NCBI RefSeq assembly: GCF_016545825.1
Contig: NC_052619.1
Location: 67,404,115-67,468,114, forward strand
From: Eucalyptus grandis
Lineage: Eukaryota; Streptophyta; Magnoliopsida; Myrtales; Myrtaceae
DNA: 64,000 nt
Direction: 5' to 3'
The position numbers and the translations under genes are program-made. Below the pieces are notes generated by a model. It worked only from the letters and a program-made list of their open reading frames with translations, was not told the DNA's origin and made no database searches. Below, in pieces: positions 1-11,176 of this stretch; position 1 is the stretch's first letter, and every line of letters begins with the position of its first letter.

Positions 1-2
1 AT

Positions 3-718
3 TTGAGATTAGCTGCATTGTGTAAAAGCCTGGGTGATTTGTGGTCTAAGGATGATATAGTTGAAGTTTCCATAGACATCCCCCCACAAAAGAGGGCAGA
101 ATGTAATCGTACTTTATTCGGGAAATTATTTTCTAAACCAAATGTCAACTTCCCTGCTTTTCTTACTACCATGAAGAAAGCTTGGAAATCAGAATCTGTG
201 GTTTGTTTCCAGAAAGAACCAGGTTTTTCAATTTTGTGTTTCAATCAGAGGAGGAAAAAGAGAGAGTTCTACAAGCTGCACCCTGGTCTTTTGCCAACAA
301 CCTACTTGTTCTAAAACAATGTGTACCTGAAATTCCGGAGCACTGTTATGACTTTTCCAGAAATGCTTTCTGGATACGTATTGGAGGAATTCCTCTTGGA
401 TGGCGAACAGAAGAAGTATTCCATGACCTGGCAAAGAAAATAGGCCATGTATTAGATGTCCAAGTGGATCCCAAGGGCAATGGACAATACAAAGGAGGTC
501 GAGTCAGAGTGGATTTGGACTTAACAATTCCATTAAAATCAGGGGCTATACTGGATATTGGCACCAAATGGCTATGGGTGAAATTTAAATACGAACGATT
601 GCCGCATTACTATTATTCGTGTGGAAGAATTGGCCATTACGCAACAAATTGTGAACTCATTCCTTATAATCAATCACCATGGGCAGTGAACAAGATTGGC
701 AAATTTGGCCCTGGTTGA
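3..718 (+). pseudogene. LINE ORF1 remnant (DUF4283 plus zinc knuckle)
   Basis: ORF1 of plant LINEs encodes a nucleic-acid-binding protein that coats the element RNA. The first part reads from base 3 in one frame, then a frameshift near 225 moves the reading into the frame that ends at 718. That second part contains a motif-rich stretch (FWIRIGGIPLGWRTEE) typical of the DUF4283 family and a zinc knuckle near 620-655. In the knuckle the first cysteine pair is damaged: it reads YYSCGRIGHYATNC, where a CxxC start is usual. The reading stops at 718. The following bases to about 1190 look like the ORF1 tail, again broken. Confidence 0.75.
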
Positions 719-1187
719 AGGCGGAAGCTTGTGACCATAGCCCACATTGGGAAGCGTTTTATGGAAAAATAGAGGAGGAGTATATAGTGGAGGAAACAGT
801 ACCAGAAAATCTTCCTCCAGCACAGGCAATGGAAATAGTAGCCAAAGATGAGGGCGACTTCAGAAAAGCCCCTACTTGCAGCAAGAAAAGAATAGACAAC
901 TTTAATAAATAGGAGACGATAGTAGAATCGGTTGATTGCTCCCTGAAAAATCCAGAACATGGTAAACAATTAATCTGCTATGAAGCTACTAAACCGATTC
1001 TTTCGAAAATGGGCAAATGTAGCAAGAAGAGTATGAAGGTGCAGAGGGCAAAGAAACAAAAATGCATTGCAAAGCAAGTTCCCCTACTGATTGATGACAC
1101 GGACCTTTTGGAGACCCCAATTCAGGTCGTTAAGGATGGTAACGAGTGGGCTTTGGTGGCTAGCCCTAATAAGCCACCACTGACGAA

Positions 1188-3204
1188 ATGAAAATTATCA
1201 GTTGGAGTTGTCAGGGGCTGGGCAACCCCCTGACATTCCATGAATTGAGAGCATTAGTTGCTCTTGAAAGGCCCAACCTGGTCTTTTTGATGGAAACGAA
1301 AAACAAAGCATCGATGGTGGAAGGAATCGGAAGGAGGCTCAAATTTTCAAATCTATTTACAGTTAATCCGGAAGGAATTGCGGGAGGCTTAGCAGTTTTG
1401 TGGCAATAAGAAGTGGGGTTAAAACTCCATGAAAGCTCTCAAGAATTCATTGATCTGGAGTGCATCGACTCAGATAGTGGATATTCAATGAGGATCACCT
1501 TTATTCATGCATCAACAAATTTTGGAAAAAAAGGTTAAAGTTATGGCAACAATTGAAAGATTTTCAGTCAACCAATTCTCTCCCATGGATTTGCATGGGC
1601 GATTTCAATGAAATATTATATGTGTGGGAGAAAGTGGGGAAAAGAGAAGCAGACAATTATAGAATCGCAGCTTTCAAAGATTTTTTAAATGAATGCTCTC
1701 TAATGGACATTGACAATAAAGGGTGCGCATACACGTGGGCAAATAAAGGGAAGGGGAAGATTTTGTCAAAAAAACGACTAGACCGAGTCCTTTCTAACAT
1801 GGATTGGAAACTTACATTTCATGATGCTGAAGTACAAGCCCTCCTAGCAATTGGCTCGATCACAGTCCTCTCCTCCTTGTGTTGCATCCTGAAAGTCAGA
1901 AACGAAAGAGAATTTTCAGAATGGAAGCATACTGGATAAACCATGCAAAGTATGGAGAGATTATAAGGCAAACATGGAACACTACACCCTTAAGCCAGAC
2001 TAGATTCTCAGCAAAGCTAAATGAAATATCAATAGCTCTTGCTAAGTGGAGTAAAGCTACGTTTGCACATGCTCCATCTCAAATTAGGGCACTCAACAAG
2101 GAATTAACAGAAATCACTAATCAAACTTCCCGTCTTTCCAACAAGCAGGCAGCCCACAAAATTGTAAAGCATATTGAACAATTGTGGAACCAAGAAGAGA
2201 AATTTTGGGGCATACGATCTTCTATTGATTGGCTGCAATGGGGTGATCGCAATACCAAATTTTTTCATGCAACTACTGTGCAAAGAAGGCAAAGAAACAA
2301 GATTACTATGTTGCAACTGGAAGACCACAGCTGGTGCAGGGATACTTCAGCTATTAAAAATCATATATAGACCTTCTTTAGGAACTTGTTCACATCAGCA
2401 GGTCCCGGAACTATCAACCAATTCTAGCTCAGTGCCAAAGCCCTGTCAACGCGGAAATCAATGCACATCTAATGGCTACTCTTACCATGGAAGAAGTTAA
2501 GACAACAGTTTTTCAAATGGGGCCCCTCAAAGCCCCTGGTCCCGATGGCTTTAACGGCCTGTTCTGCCACCAATCTTGGGAGGACATTAAATCAGATGTG
2601 TTTCAGTTAGTGCAAAACTTTTTTGATACATGTACCCTTGATCCCCATATCAACCAAACACACATTACTTTGATACCGAAGATAAAAAAAACCCTGAAAA
2701 TATAGGCCAATTCAGACCTATCAGCTTGTGCAATTTCTGCTATAAAATTATCTCAAAAGTTCTAGCCAACAAATTGAAGACTTACCTTCCAGAGATTATC
2801 AAGCCTGAACAGGGTGCCTTTGTCCAAGGACGCCAAATCCAAGATAATATCCTCATTGTTTAGGAAGTTCTACATCACTTGCGAATCACCAAAAGAAAGA
2901 AGAAATCTCAGGCGATCTTGAAACTGGACATGCAAAAGGCTTATGACATAATTGAATGGGATTTTCTTAGAGATTGCATGCTGAAAATGGGATTTTGTGA
3001 CAGATGGGTAACCCTAATTATGTAATGTGTTACAACGGTGTCCCTGAGTGTTAAAATTAATGGGGAACCATCTCAGTTTTTCACTCCCTCGAGAGGCCTT
3101 AGACAAGGAGACCCCCTCTCTGCATATTTATTTATCTTAACAGCAAATGTCCTGACATGGATGATGAAGAAAGTCACAACAAAAGGAAGTATTAAGGGGA
3201 TAAC
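1188..3204 (+). pseudogene. LINE ORF2 remnant: endonuclease and reverse transcriptase
   Basis: The endonuclease opens at ATG 1188 with the typical start MKIISWSCQGLGNP and has the MET(K) active-site motif (LVFLMETKNK). A stop lies at about 1407. The second endonuclease half, with the GDFNEIL motif, continues in another frame from about 1553. The SDH motif near 1858 is lost to a frameshift. The RT region starts near 2472 (PLKAPGPDGFNG) and shows [23 protein letters not shown] and motif A (KLDMQKAYD), with stops near 2703, 2861 and 3023. It ends at about 3204 before motif C, so it could not make active RT. Confidence 0.85.
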
Positions 3205-3436
3205 ACTTTTTTGTCGACGCAAATTTTACACTTTTTTGTCATAAACCTGTTTTTCAAATGTACTAATTTAGTGCTAAACTTTTGAAAGATTTATCATTTT
3301 AGCCCTAAACCAATTATTTGAACAATTGGCCGAAAAGACTATATCAACAAGTTTAGATTAAATTGGCATAATTGAAAGATTTGAGACTAAATTAACTATC
3401 GTACATTATGTTTAGAAATTTTTGGACAATTTTCCT
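3205..3436. mobile_element. MITE fragment, TIR family A
   Basis: The right end (about 3400-3436) is the inverted complement of the start of the MITE at 8999: both contain AAAATTGTC, AAATTT and a following run with TAGTCTCAAATCTTTCAA-like spacing. The left part also carries the TTTTGTCGACGCAA-like word seen near the ends of that family (TTTTGTCGATACAA at 9035). It is much shorter than the other copies and lacks their GC-rich core. It probably inserted into, or replaced, the LINE 3' end. Confidence 0.5.
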
Positions 3437-3921
3437 TTAAATTGACAGTTGTGATTAATCGATTAGTTTTCTTAATTAGCATCACTTGCGATTCTACTCT
3501 ATAACAAGCCCAACACCAAATAGCGAACTGTTATGTTTATTATTTGTACACATTCGCAACTTTTAGCAATATGATCAGAAAATCATTTTTACCTTTTCGA
3601 TTTATATTTTTGGCAAGGCCGATGTAGGGACGGATCTAAGAGTGAAAAGATCTTGGTACGACCGAGTTAAATTCTACCTCGAAGAATAGTATTCGCTATT
3701 GGAGAGATAAAGGAGATATAGCGAAGGAAAAGCCCACATATGGCTCCATAGAATACTGAAAATCGACTCATTTATCATTCTCCATCACGTCCTCCCGTTG
3801 CCCCGCCCGTGATGGAGCATATAAAACAAGCACGAAGTGGGTTTTCGGGACCGTTCCCGCTCCGCACCTTAACTATTTCAAATATCAAACATCATTTACT
3901 GCTTTCTATCTTATGTTTTAT

Positions 3922-4408
3922 GTAAGGGCAAATGCTACAAAAAACTTCAACCAATTCTATTCATTGTGACACAAACATTTCAAACTCTTTTTTGTGTCAT
4001 CAAAACACCATACTTACCCAGCATGACACAAATACCTCAAACTATTTTAGAATTACAGAAAAATCTAAACTTATAAATGCGTGACATATATACCATTTAT
4101 TTCAGTTCCATCAGTGTATATTTATCACACTGATATTAATTCTGGGTTTTTCAAGAGACAAAAAGTTTATGATACTTGGTCACAATGAGCAAATTTAAAT
4201 TATCCACGGAGCTATGGGAATGCTCTTTTAGTTTTATGTCGATTAAGTACATTACCTATGTCTAGGAAGCCCGTAACAGTAAGTGACAAATACTAAAGTC
4301 TATGGAAGCTAAAATTACGACGAGCAATTTAAATGTAATATGCTTTTATAAGACAGAAAAAAAGTTTGAGGTATTTATGTCCCAGTGGATATAATTTGAG
4401 GTTATTTG
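3922..4408. mobile_element. 487-bp MITE-like insertion with empty site in unit 2
   Basis: The paralogous unit 2 reads straight through at 35030-35058 (TTATGTTTTAT then ATAACACAGGTCTTTG), while unit 1 has about 487 bp between the same words, flanked by TTTAT on both sides (3917-3921 and 4409-4413). The ends carry loosely inverted copies of an ATACCTCAAACT-like word. It encodes nothing. Superfamily not determined; the terminal inverted repeat is weak. Confidence 0.6.
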
Positions 4409-5206
4409 TTTATATATCACAGGTCTTTGTTGTCTTTTTTATTAGTCTACAAGTTGATAATCATCTAAATAAATTTATTTATCTAAAATTACGTTCAGAA
4501 TAAGCAGTTTTTTTTTTTTCGGGGAAGGGGGGGGTTGGGGCCTACAAACTTACCGAGATTTTAGTAAAATGCTCCTTTTTTCATTAATTTTTTTTGCCCA
4601 TTTGAAAGAAAAAATGGACTTGAGCATGTCCTTAAAATGTTCAAAGAGGAAACAAGCGAGAATCTGCCCAGGGGTGAGAGACCCCACACTCTCCTCCATA
4701 TTCCCTCTCTATTGGGAAGATAAAGATATACATGAAATTAGGGGTCTCATGGTAAAAATGGTAGACTCTACGTCGGGGCATGCTTGCATGCACTGGTTAC
4801 CACCGAGTAGGCCAGTATAGTAACCACTTGCGACTGGGGTGAGTGAGGGTGGGTGAAAGGCCTACAACGAAGCTAGCGCGCCGTAAGTGAAATATGTCAA
4901 ATGTCTCGCACTATTTGCCAATATCTTTAGAGAGTTTTGTGCGTGTGGATTTAATTGAATTGCTTGTAACGACGTTGAAATATATTATTGTAACTGATCA
5001 CGCCGAAAGAAAAATGAAGACAAAACACTGCATTGGTTGCGTGGTTGACGTTGACATGGCCGACAAAGCGGGTTGCTTGCGCGAGATGCAGCTCAAGCTT
5101 TTCTGTTTAAGGTTCGAAAGTTTATCGGTGGGCTTCTTCACGTAGTATGACATTACGGCCCACGGGGATCCCATAGATTTCCTGATGGAACTACAGTTGA
5201 CCTCCC

Positions 5207-5259
<53 letters not shown>

Positions 5260-7697
5260 CATGCACATGCCTCATTGCACAAGCTCTATCTTTAGATAGA
5301 AAGAAAGAAAAAAAAAAGCGCATAACGCAAGCACAAACGAAAACCCTAGAAGATTTGTCCGTTTGTTTCTTTTTGAAACAAGAGGTTTTGCATCCCAAAA
5401 CCTTGTCCGACGAGCAACAACAACAGCTGTAATTAAGCAGACACGTACCCACATCAGAAACAGGATTTGGCCATCGGACTCTGCGCTAAATGCAGATGAT
5501 TATCTTATTCAGCAAAGTCACTTGGTTCTTGCTGGGTTTAAGCCATCTTCATCGGATCTAACACCCCCGCTCAAAAACAGGAAAGTCCTCTCAATCCCTT
5601 AATCTCTATTGGCGATTAGAACTGAATAATCAGCACTCTCGCAACCATTTCTTTGCTTGCATACGTTAAATTTTCATTTTAATTTGGCGGAATTTATTTC
5701 TGTCTTCATTTTATATCTTTGGTGGACAACTCTTTACTTGAAGTACAACGGACAGCTTCTTACCCATCTTTAATTAATTGGAAGGTCTCTGAAATTAAGG
5801 TCTTGTATCGATCTAGCCAATCATAAGCGTAGAACTACAGATAGGATTCCGTGCCTTTCCTTGTAAAACTCCGACGTAAGTGGCCACGCATCCTTGCATT
5901 ATGTTGACTTTCTATTCGAACAATTACTTATCTGAGTGTTTATTGTCTAGAAAATAATGTGATGGACTAAGCTAATCACGGTATATGAATAATACGAGTT
6001 TTTTAGTGCAACCTATAGTGACTCTAAAAAATTCTTGAAATGTGATTGTCTTGATTTAGTAGACTTATTTATGGAATACTTTCTTTGATAATCTTAACCT
6101 AGTCTCGTAAATAAGACAACAAGATTCTGTTGTGCAGTGTTAAAAAGCGTAGATTTTCTTTCGGTGCTGGAATATTTCAATAGCCTTAGTAAGTGACAAA
6201 AAAACAGTTAGCAAAAAATATAACTTTTCAATTTTTAGGTAATATTTTGGAAACTTACCAGTATTTTTATGAAATTACCAACTTTTCAGGTCATTATAAA
6301 TTACCTAATTTTATATTAAGCTATCCATTTTAATTCGAACAACTTATTAACACTTCATATAATTCTAACTCTTTATGAAATTATCAGCCTAAATAAAAGT
6401 AATTTACCAACTTTTGTCAAATTTAATTGTCACCTGGTTTTAGGTTACCAATTCTCCTTTGAGTTATCTAGCAACACTAAGGATGAGTGGTTTTGGTTAT
6501 GTACAGGTTCTAAGTGAAACTTGAAATCTACCAATTGAAATAAATTCTCCATTTTTTAGAATCTGGAACCTACCTTACATACTTTGAACTTGAAACCTAT
6601 CATGTCACAGATCTAGGATCGATTTTAGGGTCTAGTGGTTTCATATTATGTATTCATCATTAGATACTATGGAATACTGCAAGGTTGTGCGAAGACATAG
6701 ACACAAAAAAAAACAAACATAAAAATTTATTCTAAGTTTTACCTATTTAAAACTTGAAACTTACTTATAAAAATAGGTTCTCCAATCTTTGGAACTTGGT
6801 ACCTACCCACATGTGGGAACCTAGAATTGGATAGGTTCCCACCAGTTCGGTTACCTAGTTTCACTGTTCGATTCTAGTTTTCAAATTCTATTTTGGAACC
6901 ATATCCACCCTCAGCAATGCTTGATAGCATTTTTCTAATTTACCAAATTTTCCAGTTAGAGACGAACTTTTTGTTTGCTTTGGCAATCCCTTATATTTTC
7001 TAACTCTCATAAATTACCAACCTAAATAATCTTGAGTTATTTGACGATGTTTATTTTATTTTCCCAATTTGCCAACTTTTCAGATCATCTACAAACTTTT
7101 ATTTGTATTCCTTAGCAACACCTTCATTTGACCAACTCTTTGCCGTAATTATGAACCTAATTTAATGTGACGACAAGAGTTGCTTAAGAGAATTACGGAG
7201 GGAAAACAAAAAGGTGCTTAAGAGAATCTAAAATTGTGAATGAATGATCTCAAGACGACCAAGGGTTTCTCTTTTCCCCGCAAATCTTCGTGATCATATA
7301 TTGCTGCGGGCATGTATATTTAACATCTATGAGAGGCTTAATGTGGACGCTGTGGATCCTCTTCGTACTCAGGACTTGAATATCTTAATTAACTTAATAA
7401 TGGGTTTAGGTTGAAACCAACTATCGGGTAATGAATAGGCAATCCATTGGTCTATATAAACCAGAATTCATGACCTACCACACCTAAAAGTCCTTGAGCT
7501 GACCAAAAGTCGTCAAATTTGAAAATGTAAGAGATCATTAGTCTACATAACCTAACCCGCCCAAAGTAATAAATACTAGCTTATGGACAATGGAAACCGA
7601 TAAATCATAAAAGTCAAGTTCTAAAATAAAGGTTTAGGCAAGGGTTAGTTTTGGTAAGATAACAGGGATTAGGGTTTCAAGTCAATATGGCTCCTAA
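4409..7697. other. Non-coding part of duplication unit 1
   Basis: No gene recognised. The sequence is AT-rich and matches 35050-38600 of unit 2 in order, with indels. It contains a GA microsatellite (5209-5256), an AAACCCTAG telobox-like word at 5341, and a stretch near 6180-7150 dense in variants of TTACCAACTTTT/TTACCAA, which may be an old degenerate repeat. The short open frames here are not conserved between the two units. Confidence 0.7.
5209..5256. repeat. (AG)n microsatellite
   Basis: About 24 AG dinucleotides directly after the word TTGACCTCCCGC. The same word plus a GA run recurs at 36519-36561 in unit 2, so the microsatellite predates the duplication and has changed length since. 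Confidence 0.95.
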
Positions 7698-8549
7698 GGC
7701 GCGTTTGGTAACGTTTCTGTTAAAAAATTGTTCCCAAGAATAGAAATAAAAAAACTATTTATGTTTCCGGGAATAATTTTTGAACAGAAGAACGCGTTTG
7801 GTAATTGCATAAAATTTCTGTTCTGGAATAGAAAAATAACATAAACACTTTTGGTAAACTTGTATAATTTTTTAATATTTTTATTTTTATTTTATTTTTC
7901 CTTTTATTTTTTCTTTTTGGCTGGTCGCCGGCCATCGTCGTGGTTAGTGATCGGCTGGGCAACATCTGGCGAAGTTTGGCCTCGCTGGTGGCTGCGCGAG
8001 GCTCGGCCTTCGCCTAGGTTGTGCGAGGCCGACCTCGCCCAGCCATCGGTGAGGCTTGGCCTTGTCGGGCCATCGCCGGGTGACACCATCCTGGAGGTGG
8101 CTCAGCGATGTCGAGCCTCATCGATGGCTGGGCGAGCTTGGCCTCACCCAGCCCAGGCAAGGCCGAGTCTCGCCGTGGCTTGGCCTCTCCGAGGGCCGGT
8201 GATGCTCCGGCGAGGTCGCCAGCCCTCGTCTGGCCGATCGCTAGTGCCAGCCATTGCCAAGGCCAGTGACCGGCAAAAGGAAGAAGAAGAAGAGGAAAAG
8301 AAGAAGAAAAAAAAGAGAAAAAAGAAGAAAAAAAAAGTGTTTCTCGGAAGTATTCCCGGGAACAAGAAACAAGTTTTTTGTACTTCTTTTTTTTGTTCCA
8401 AATCTGTTCCTAGAAACAAAAAAATAGATTTTTTGTTCTCAGGAACAAAAGTGTAACCAAACGCGTTTCTGTTCTTCTTTTGTTCCTCGGAACAAAAGAA
8501 TAAAAATTTGTGTTCTGGGGAACGGAAACACATTTAAACAAACACACCC
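7698..8549. mobile_element. MITE with GC-rich core (hAT-like ends)
   Basis: The left end starts GGCGCGTTTGGTAACG. The right end, read on the minus strand, starts GGGTGTGTTTGTTTAAATG and also carries GAACAGAAACGCGTTTGG, so the ends are inverted and of the GGxGxGTTTGG style common in hAT-derived MITEs. Between them lie a T-rich stretch, a GC-rich core of about 350 bp (7920-8275) full of GCGAGG/CCTCGC words, and a purine run. Unit 2 lacks it: 38600-38640 joins the two flanks directly. The core gives long open frames on both strands; I regard these as by-products of base composition. Confidence 0.72.
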
Positions 8550-8998
8550 ACAAGCATTTGGAGAACCATTAATTTTGCCAAACGATGGAATCATCTACAA
8601 AGAGATTAGTGAAAAAAAAATAGCATTAATTCTTTTCTTGTACTTCATTGGAGATGACGCTTAGAACGGGAAAGTAGTTAATATTGCCAAACATTATAAG
8701 CCTCGATAGTAGCGGCTTCTGGCTGATTAATGGACGATTTTATGTTGTTTAGTGAAGTAATTTTGAATTTAATTAGGATCGAGTATATCATCTTGGGGTA
8801 TACACTATCAGGAAGATGTGACTTTACGGGTCACCATGTAGATGTGTGCAACAACCTCACTCTACTGGTTGTCCCAAAAACGTCCTTTTATATAGTTTCT
8901 CCTCTATTTTTTTCTTTTTGGCTAGATTACATATAATTATGAAATAATATCCAACGCTTGGAATGTATAGTTGAATATCCCATGGCTTTTTTTGGCTA

Positions 8999-9599
8999 GA
9001 AAATTGTCTAAAAAATTTTAAACCTATTACACTTTTGTCGATACAATCTTAAATCTTTCAAATTTGCCAATTATTTTCTAAACATTTTTACCATTTGCCA
9101 ACTGAGTGCATTGATCAATTTTGATTATAAATTGTTGACATAGATGCCGGCTATCTACGTGGCATGGTCAATGCAGCCCTAAACAATTTTAATAAAGTAT
9201 TTTTTTTTTGAATTTTTAATTAATTAAAACTAAGCTAGCGAGGTCGTTAGCCATAGGCCCTTGCCTGGGCTAGGTGAGGGTGAGGGTTGTTAGCCCACGG
9301 TTTGGGCTGGCGACCTCGCCTTCCAGGGTTTGAAAAAAGAAAAAAAGAAAGAAAGAAAAGAAAAATAACAGTTTTAAAATTCGAAAAAATACAATTAAAA
9401 ATTGTTCACCTCAACGCTTACCGTGGCACATAGGATAGCCAGCATCCATGTTAGCAATTTTTTGCCAAAATTGGCTAAATGATCTCAATTAGCAAAATGT
9501 AAAAATGTTAAAAACTAAATTAATAAAATTAAAAAGTTTAGATTAAATTGACAAAAATGTAATAGGTTCAAAACTTTTTGAATAGTTTTTCCCTTTATT
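8999..9599. mobile_element. MITE, TIR family A, full length
   Basis: Long terminal inverted repeats: the left end has AACCTATTACACTTTTGTCG and the right end, on the minus strand, has AACCTATTACATTTTTGTCA with the same spacing, over roughly 60 bp. The core has a T-rich flank, a GC-rich segment (9225-9330) and a purine-rich flank. Both sides are flanked by TTTTTTGGCTAGA, and unit 2 (about 39040-39060) has one copy of this word and no insert. Confidence 0.8.
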
Positions 9600-9936
9600 T
9601 TTTGGCTAGAATAATATCCCTAGTTTTACTTCTCTAAATGCATCAAGCTATGTCTAATCCATTTGCGGCCCAAATTGCAATACGTGGTCATCGTTACACC
9701 ATTACTATATGGTAACGGTACCGACCTACAAGTAACGCTCCATAAGTGTAAGAATACATTTGATTTTGCAATAATATCCAAAACCTGGAATTTACATTTG
9801 AGTGTCTCACGGCTTTTTTTTTTTTTTTTTTTTTCGGCTAGAAAATTGTCATGGGATCTATTTCAATAAATGCACCATATTCCACTTCGGTTGCCTATAA
9901 GGAGTAAAATGATTTTCATAGGCTTTGTTAACATAA

Positions 9937-10400
9937 AAAATTTTGAATTACTGTTAGAATAACAATATGCGAGACTATAAAGTTTTGAAGGAGTGGACCT
10001 TACAACAATTTTTAATTATTTATTGATTATTTTTTTTTGGCAAAAAACTAGTTGTTATGCTCACAATAGATTAATAAGCATTTCTCATTTCAAGCTTCAT
10101 TAGCACAATAATTTTTGGGCTACTATTAGAATAATAGCATGTTGTGAGTAGGAACTTCTTGAAGGAGTGGACCTCATAACATTTTTTAAATATTTTTCAT
10201 TTATTTTTTTGGTGGCAAAAAATAAGCTATTATTCTCACAGTAAATTAAGGACAATTACATAATCATGTCTCATTTTAAGTTTTGTTTGCATAATAGTCT
10301 TTGAACGATGGTTAGAATAACAACATATTGTGAGTCATTTTGAAGAAGTGAATCCCACAATAATTTTTAATTTTTAATTATTTATTTTTATGGCCTAAAA
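9937..10400. repeat. ~185-bp tandem repeat, about 2.5 copies
   Basis: Three successive stretches (from about 9937, 10111 and 10296) repeat the same order of words: TTAGAATAACA, then GAAGGAGTGGACC or a variant, then ACAATTTTTAATT, then TGGCAAAAAAC, then TCTCATTT-AAG-TT. The copies are diverged by substitutions and small indels. Unit 2 has no counterpart, so the array arose or arrived in unit 1 after duplication. It sits between the TATA-like word and the leader of BAHD copy 1. Confidence 0.65.
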
Positions 10401-10407
10401 CAAGTGG

Positions 10408-11010
10408 GAAAAGTGTCAGAAAAGTCTTAAGCCTATTATATTATTTTCAATTTAGTTCTAAACATTTTGAACTAGAGCCAATTTCATTTTTTGACTAATT
10501 TTGGTCAGATTGCTAACATGAACTTGGCATGGTCCACACTAACGTGGACAATTTTTTATAGTATTTTTTGATTTTTGATTTATTATTTTTCTTGCCTTCC
10601 TTCTTCGTCCAACCAGTTGTTGACTATTAGCCAGATGCGAGGGTTGGTGAGATGTGAGGCTTGTCCTTACCAAATTTGGCAAGGTCATGCCTCACCTACC
10701 CGTAGGTGAGAGGCCGCCCTTGCCAATGGCTAGCGAGGCGCCGGCCTCACGTTGTTGAGGTCCAACGACCAATTAAAAGAAGAAGGAAGGGAAGGGAAAA
10801 GAAAATAAACAGTAGAAAATTCGAAAAATATTAAAAATTATTAAAAGTTATTCATGGTAGTGTTGGCCGGCTTACGTGACACGATTGGCATACATGTCCG
10901 CAATATCCGACTAAATTAGCTGTAAGGATTAAATTGACTCTAAGTTAAAATGTTTAGAATTAAAATGGCATTAATATAATATGTTGAGGATTTTTCCGAC
11001 ATTTTCCGCC
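10408..11010. mobile_element. MITE, TIR family A, second full-length copy
   Basis: The left end (GTGTCAGAAAAGTCTTAAGC, then TATTATATTA) and the right end read on the minus strand (ATGTCGGAAAAATCCTCAAC, then ATATTATATTA) are inverted over about 70 bp and related to the TIR of the element at 8999. The core again has a T/C-rich stretch, a GC-rich segment (10600-10770) and an AAGAAGGAAGG run. It lies directly upstream of the leader of BAHD copy 1. Confidence 0.75.
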
Positions 11011-11066
11011 AAACCAAGCTGTAATATAAGAGCTTATTTTGGGCCAGTAAATCATATTGGTGCTAA

Positions 11067-11070
<4 letters not shown>

Positions 11071-11151
<81 letters not shown>

Positions 11152-11152
11152 T
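11071..11152. repeat. (CT)n(TA)n microsatellite in the leader of BAHD copy 1
   Basis: About 30 CT units run into about 10 TA units, ending 25 bp before the ATG at 11177. A CT run occupies the same place in front of copies 2 and 3, so the pyrimidine leader is ancestral. Confidence 0.95.
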
Positions 11153-11176
11153 TATTTCTCTTTTCCTTCTCTTAAC

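Larger units (their letters stand above)
1..3204 (+). mobile_element. Decayed L1-type LINE (non-LTR retrotransposon), truncated at both ends
   Basis: Reading + strand, the segment carries an ORF1 with a DUF4283-like region and a zinc knuckle, then an ORF2 with an apurinic-type endonuclease and a reverse transcriptase, the usual order of plant L1 elements. Its 5' side runs off the window. At about 3204 the RT stops abruptly shortly after the RLRQGDPLSxYLF-like motif and before the catalytic YADD/FADD box, where unrelated AT-rich MITE-like sequence begins. Several frameshifts and in-frame stops show it is dead. No poly(A) tail or target duplication is visible because the real 3' end is missing. 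Confidence 0.88.

Noticed and set aside
4894..5145. An open frame with partial similarity to 36187-36441 in unit 2
   Set aside because: The two units agree only in part, with frameshifts and different starts, so it behaves as non-coding sequence; I could not recognise a protein.
5153..5454. Minus-strand peptides with long Ser-Leu runs
   Set aside because: They are produced by the GA microsatellite.
7851..8456. A 201-codon open frame on the plus strand and a 129-codon one on the minus strand
   Set aside because: They lie in the GC-rich core and purine run of a MITE; the composition explains the lack of stops, and no domain is recognisable.
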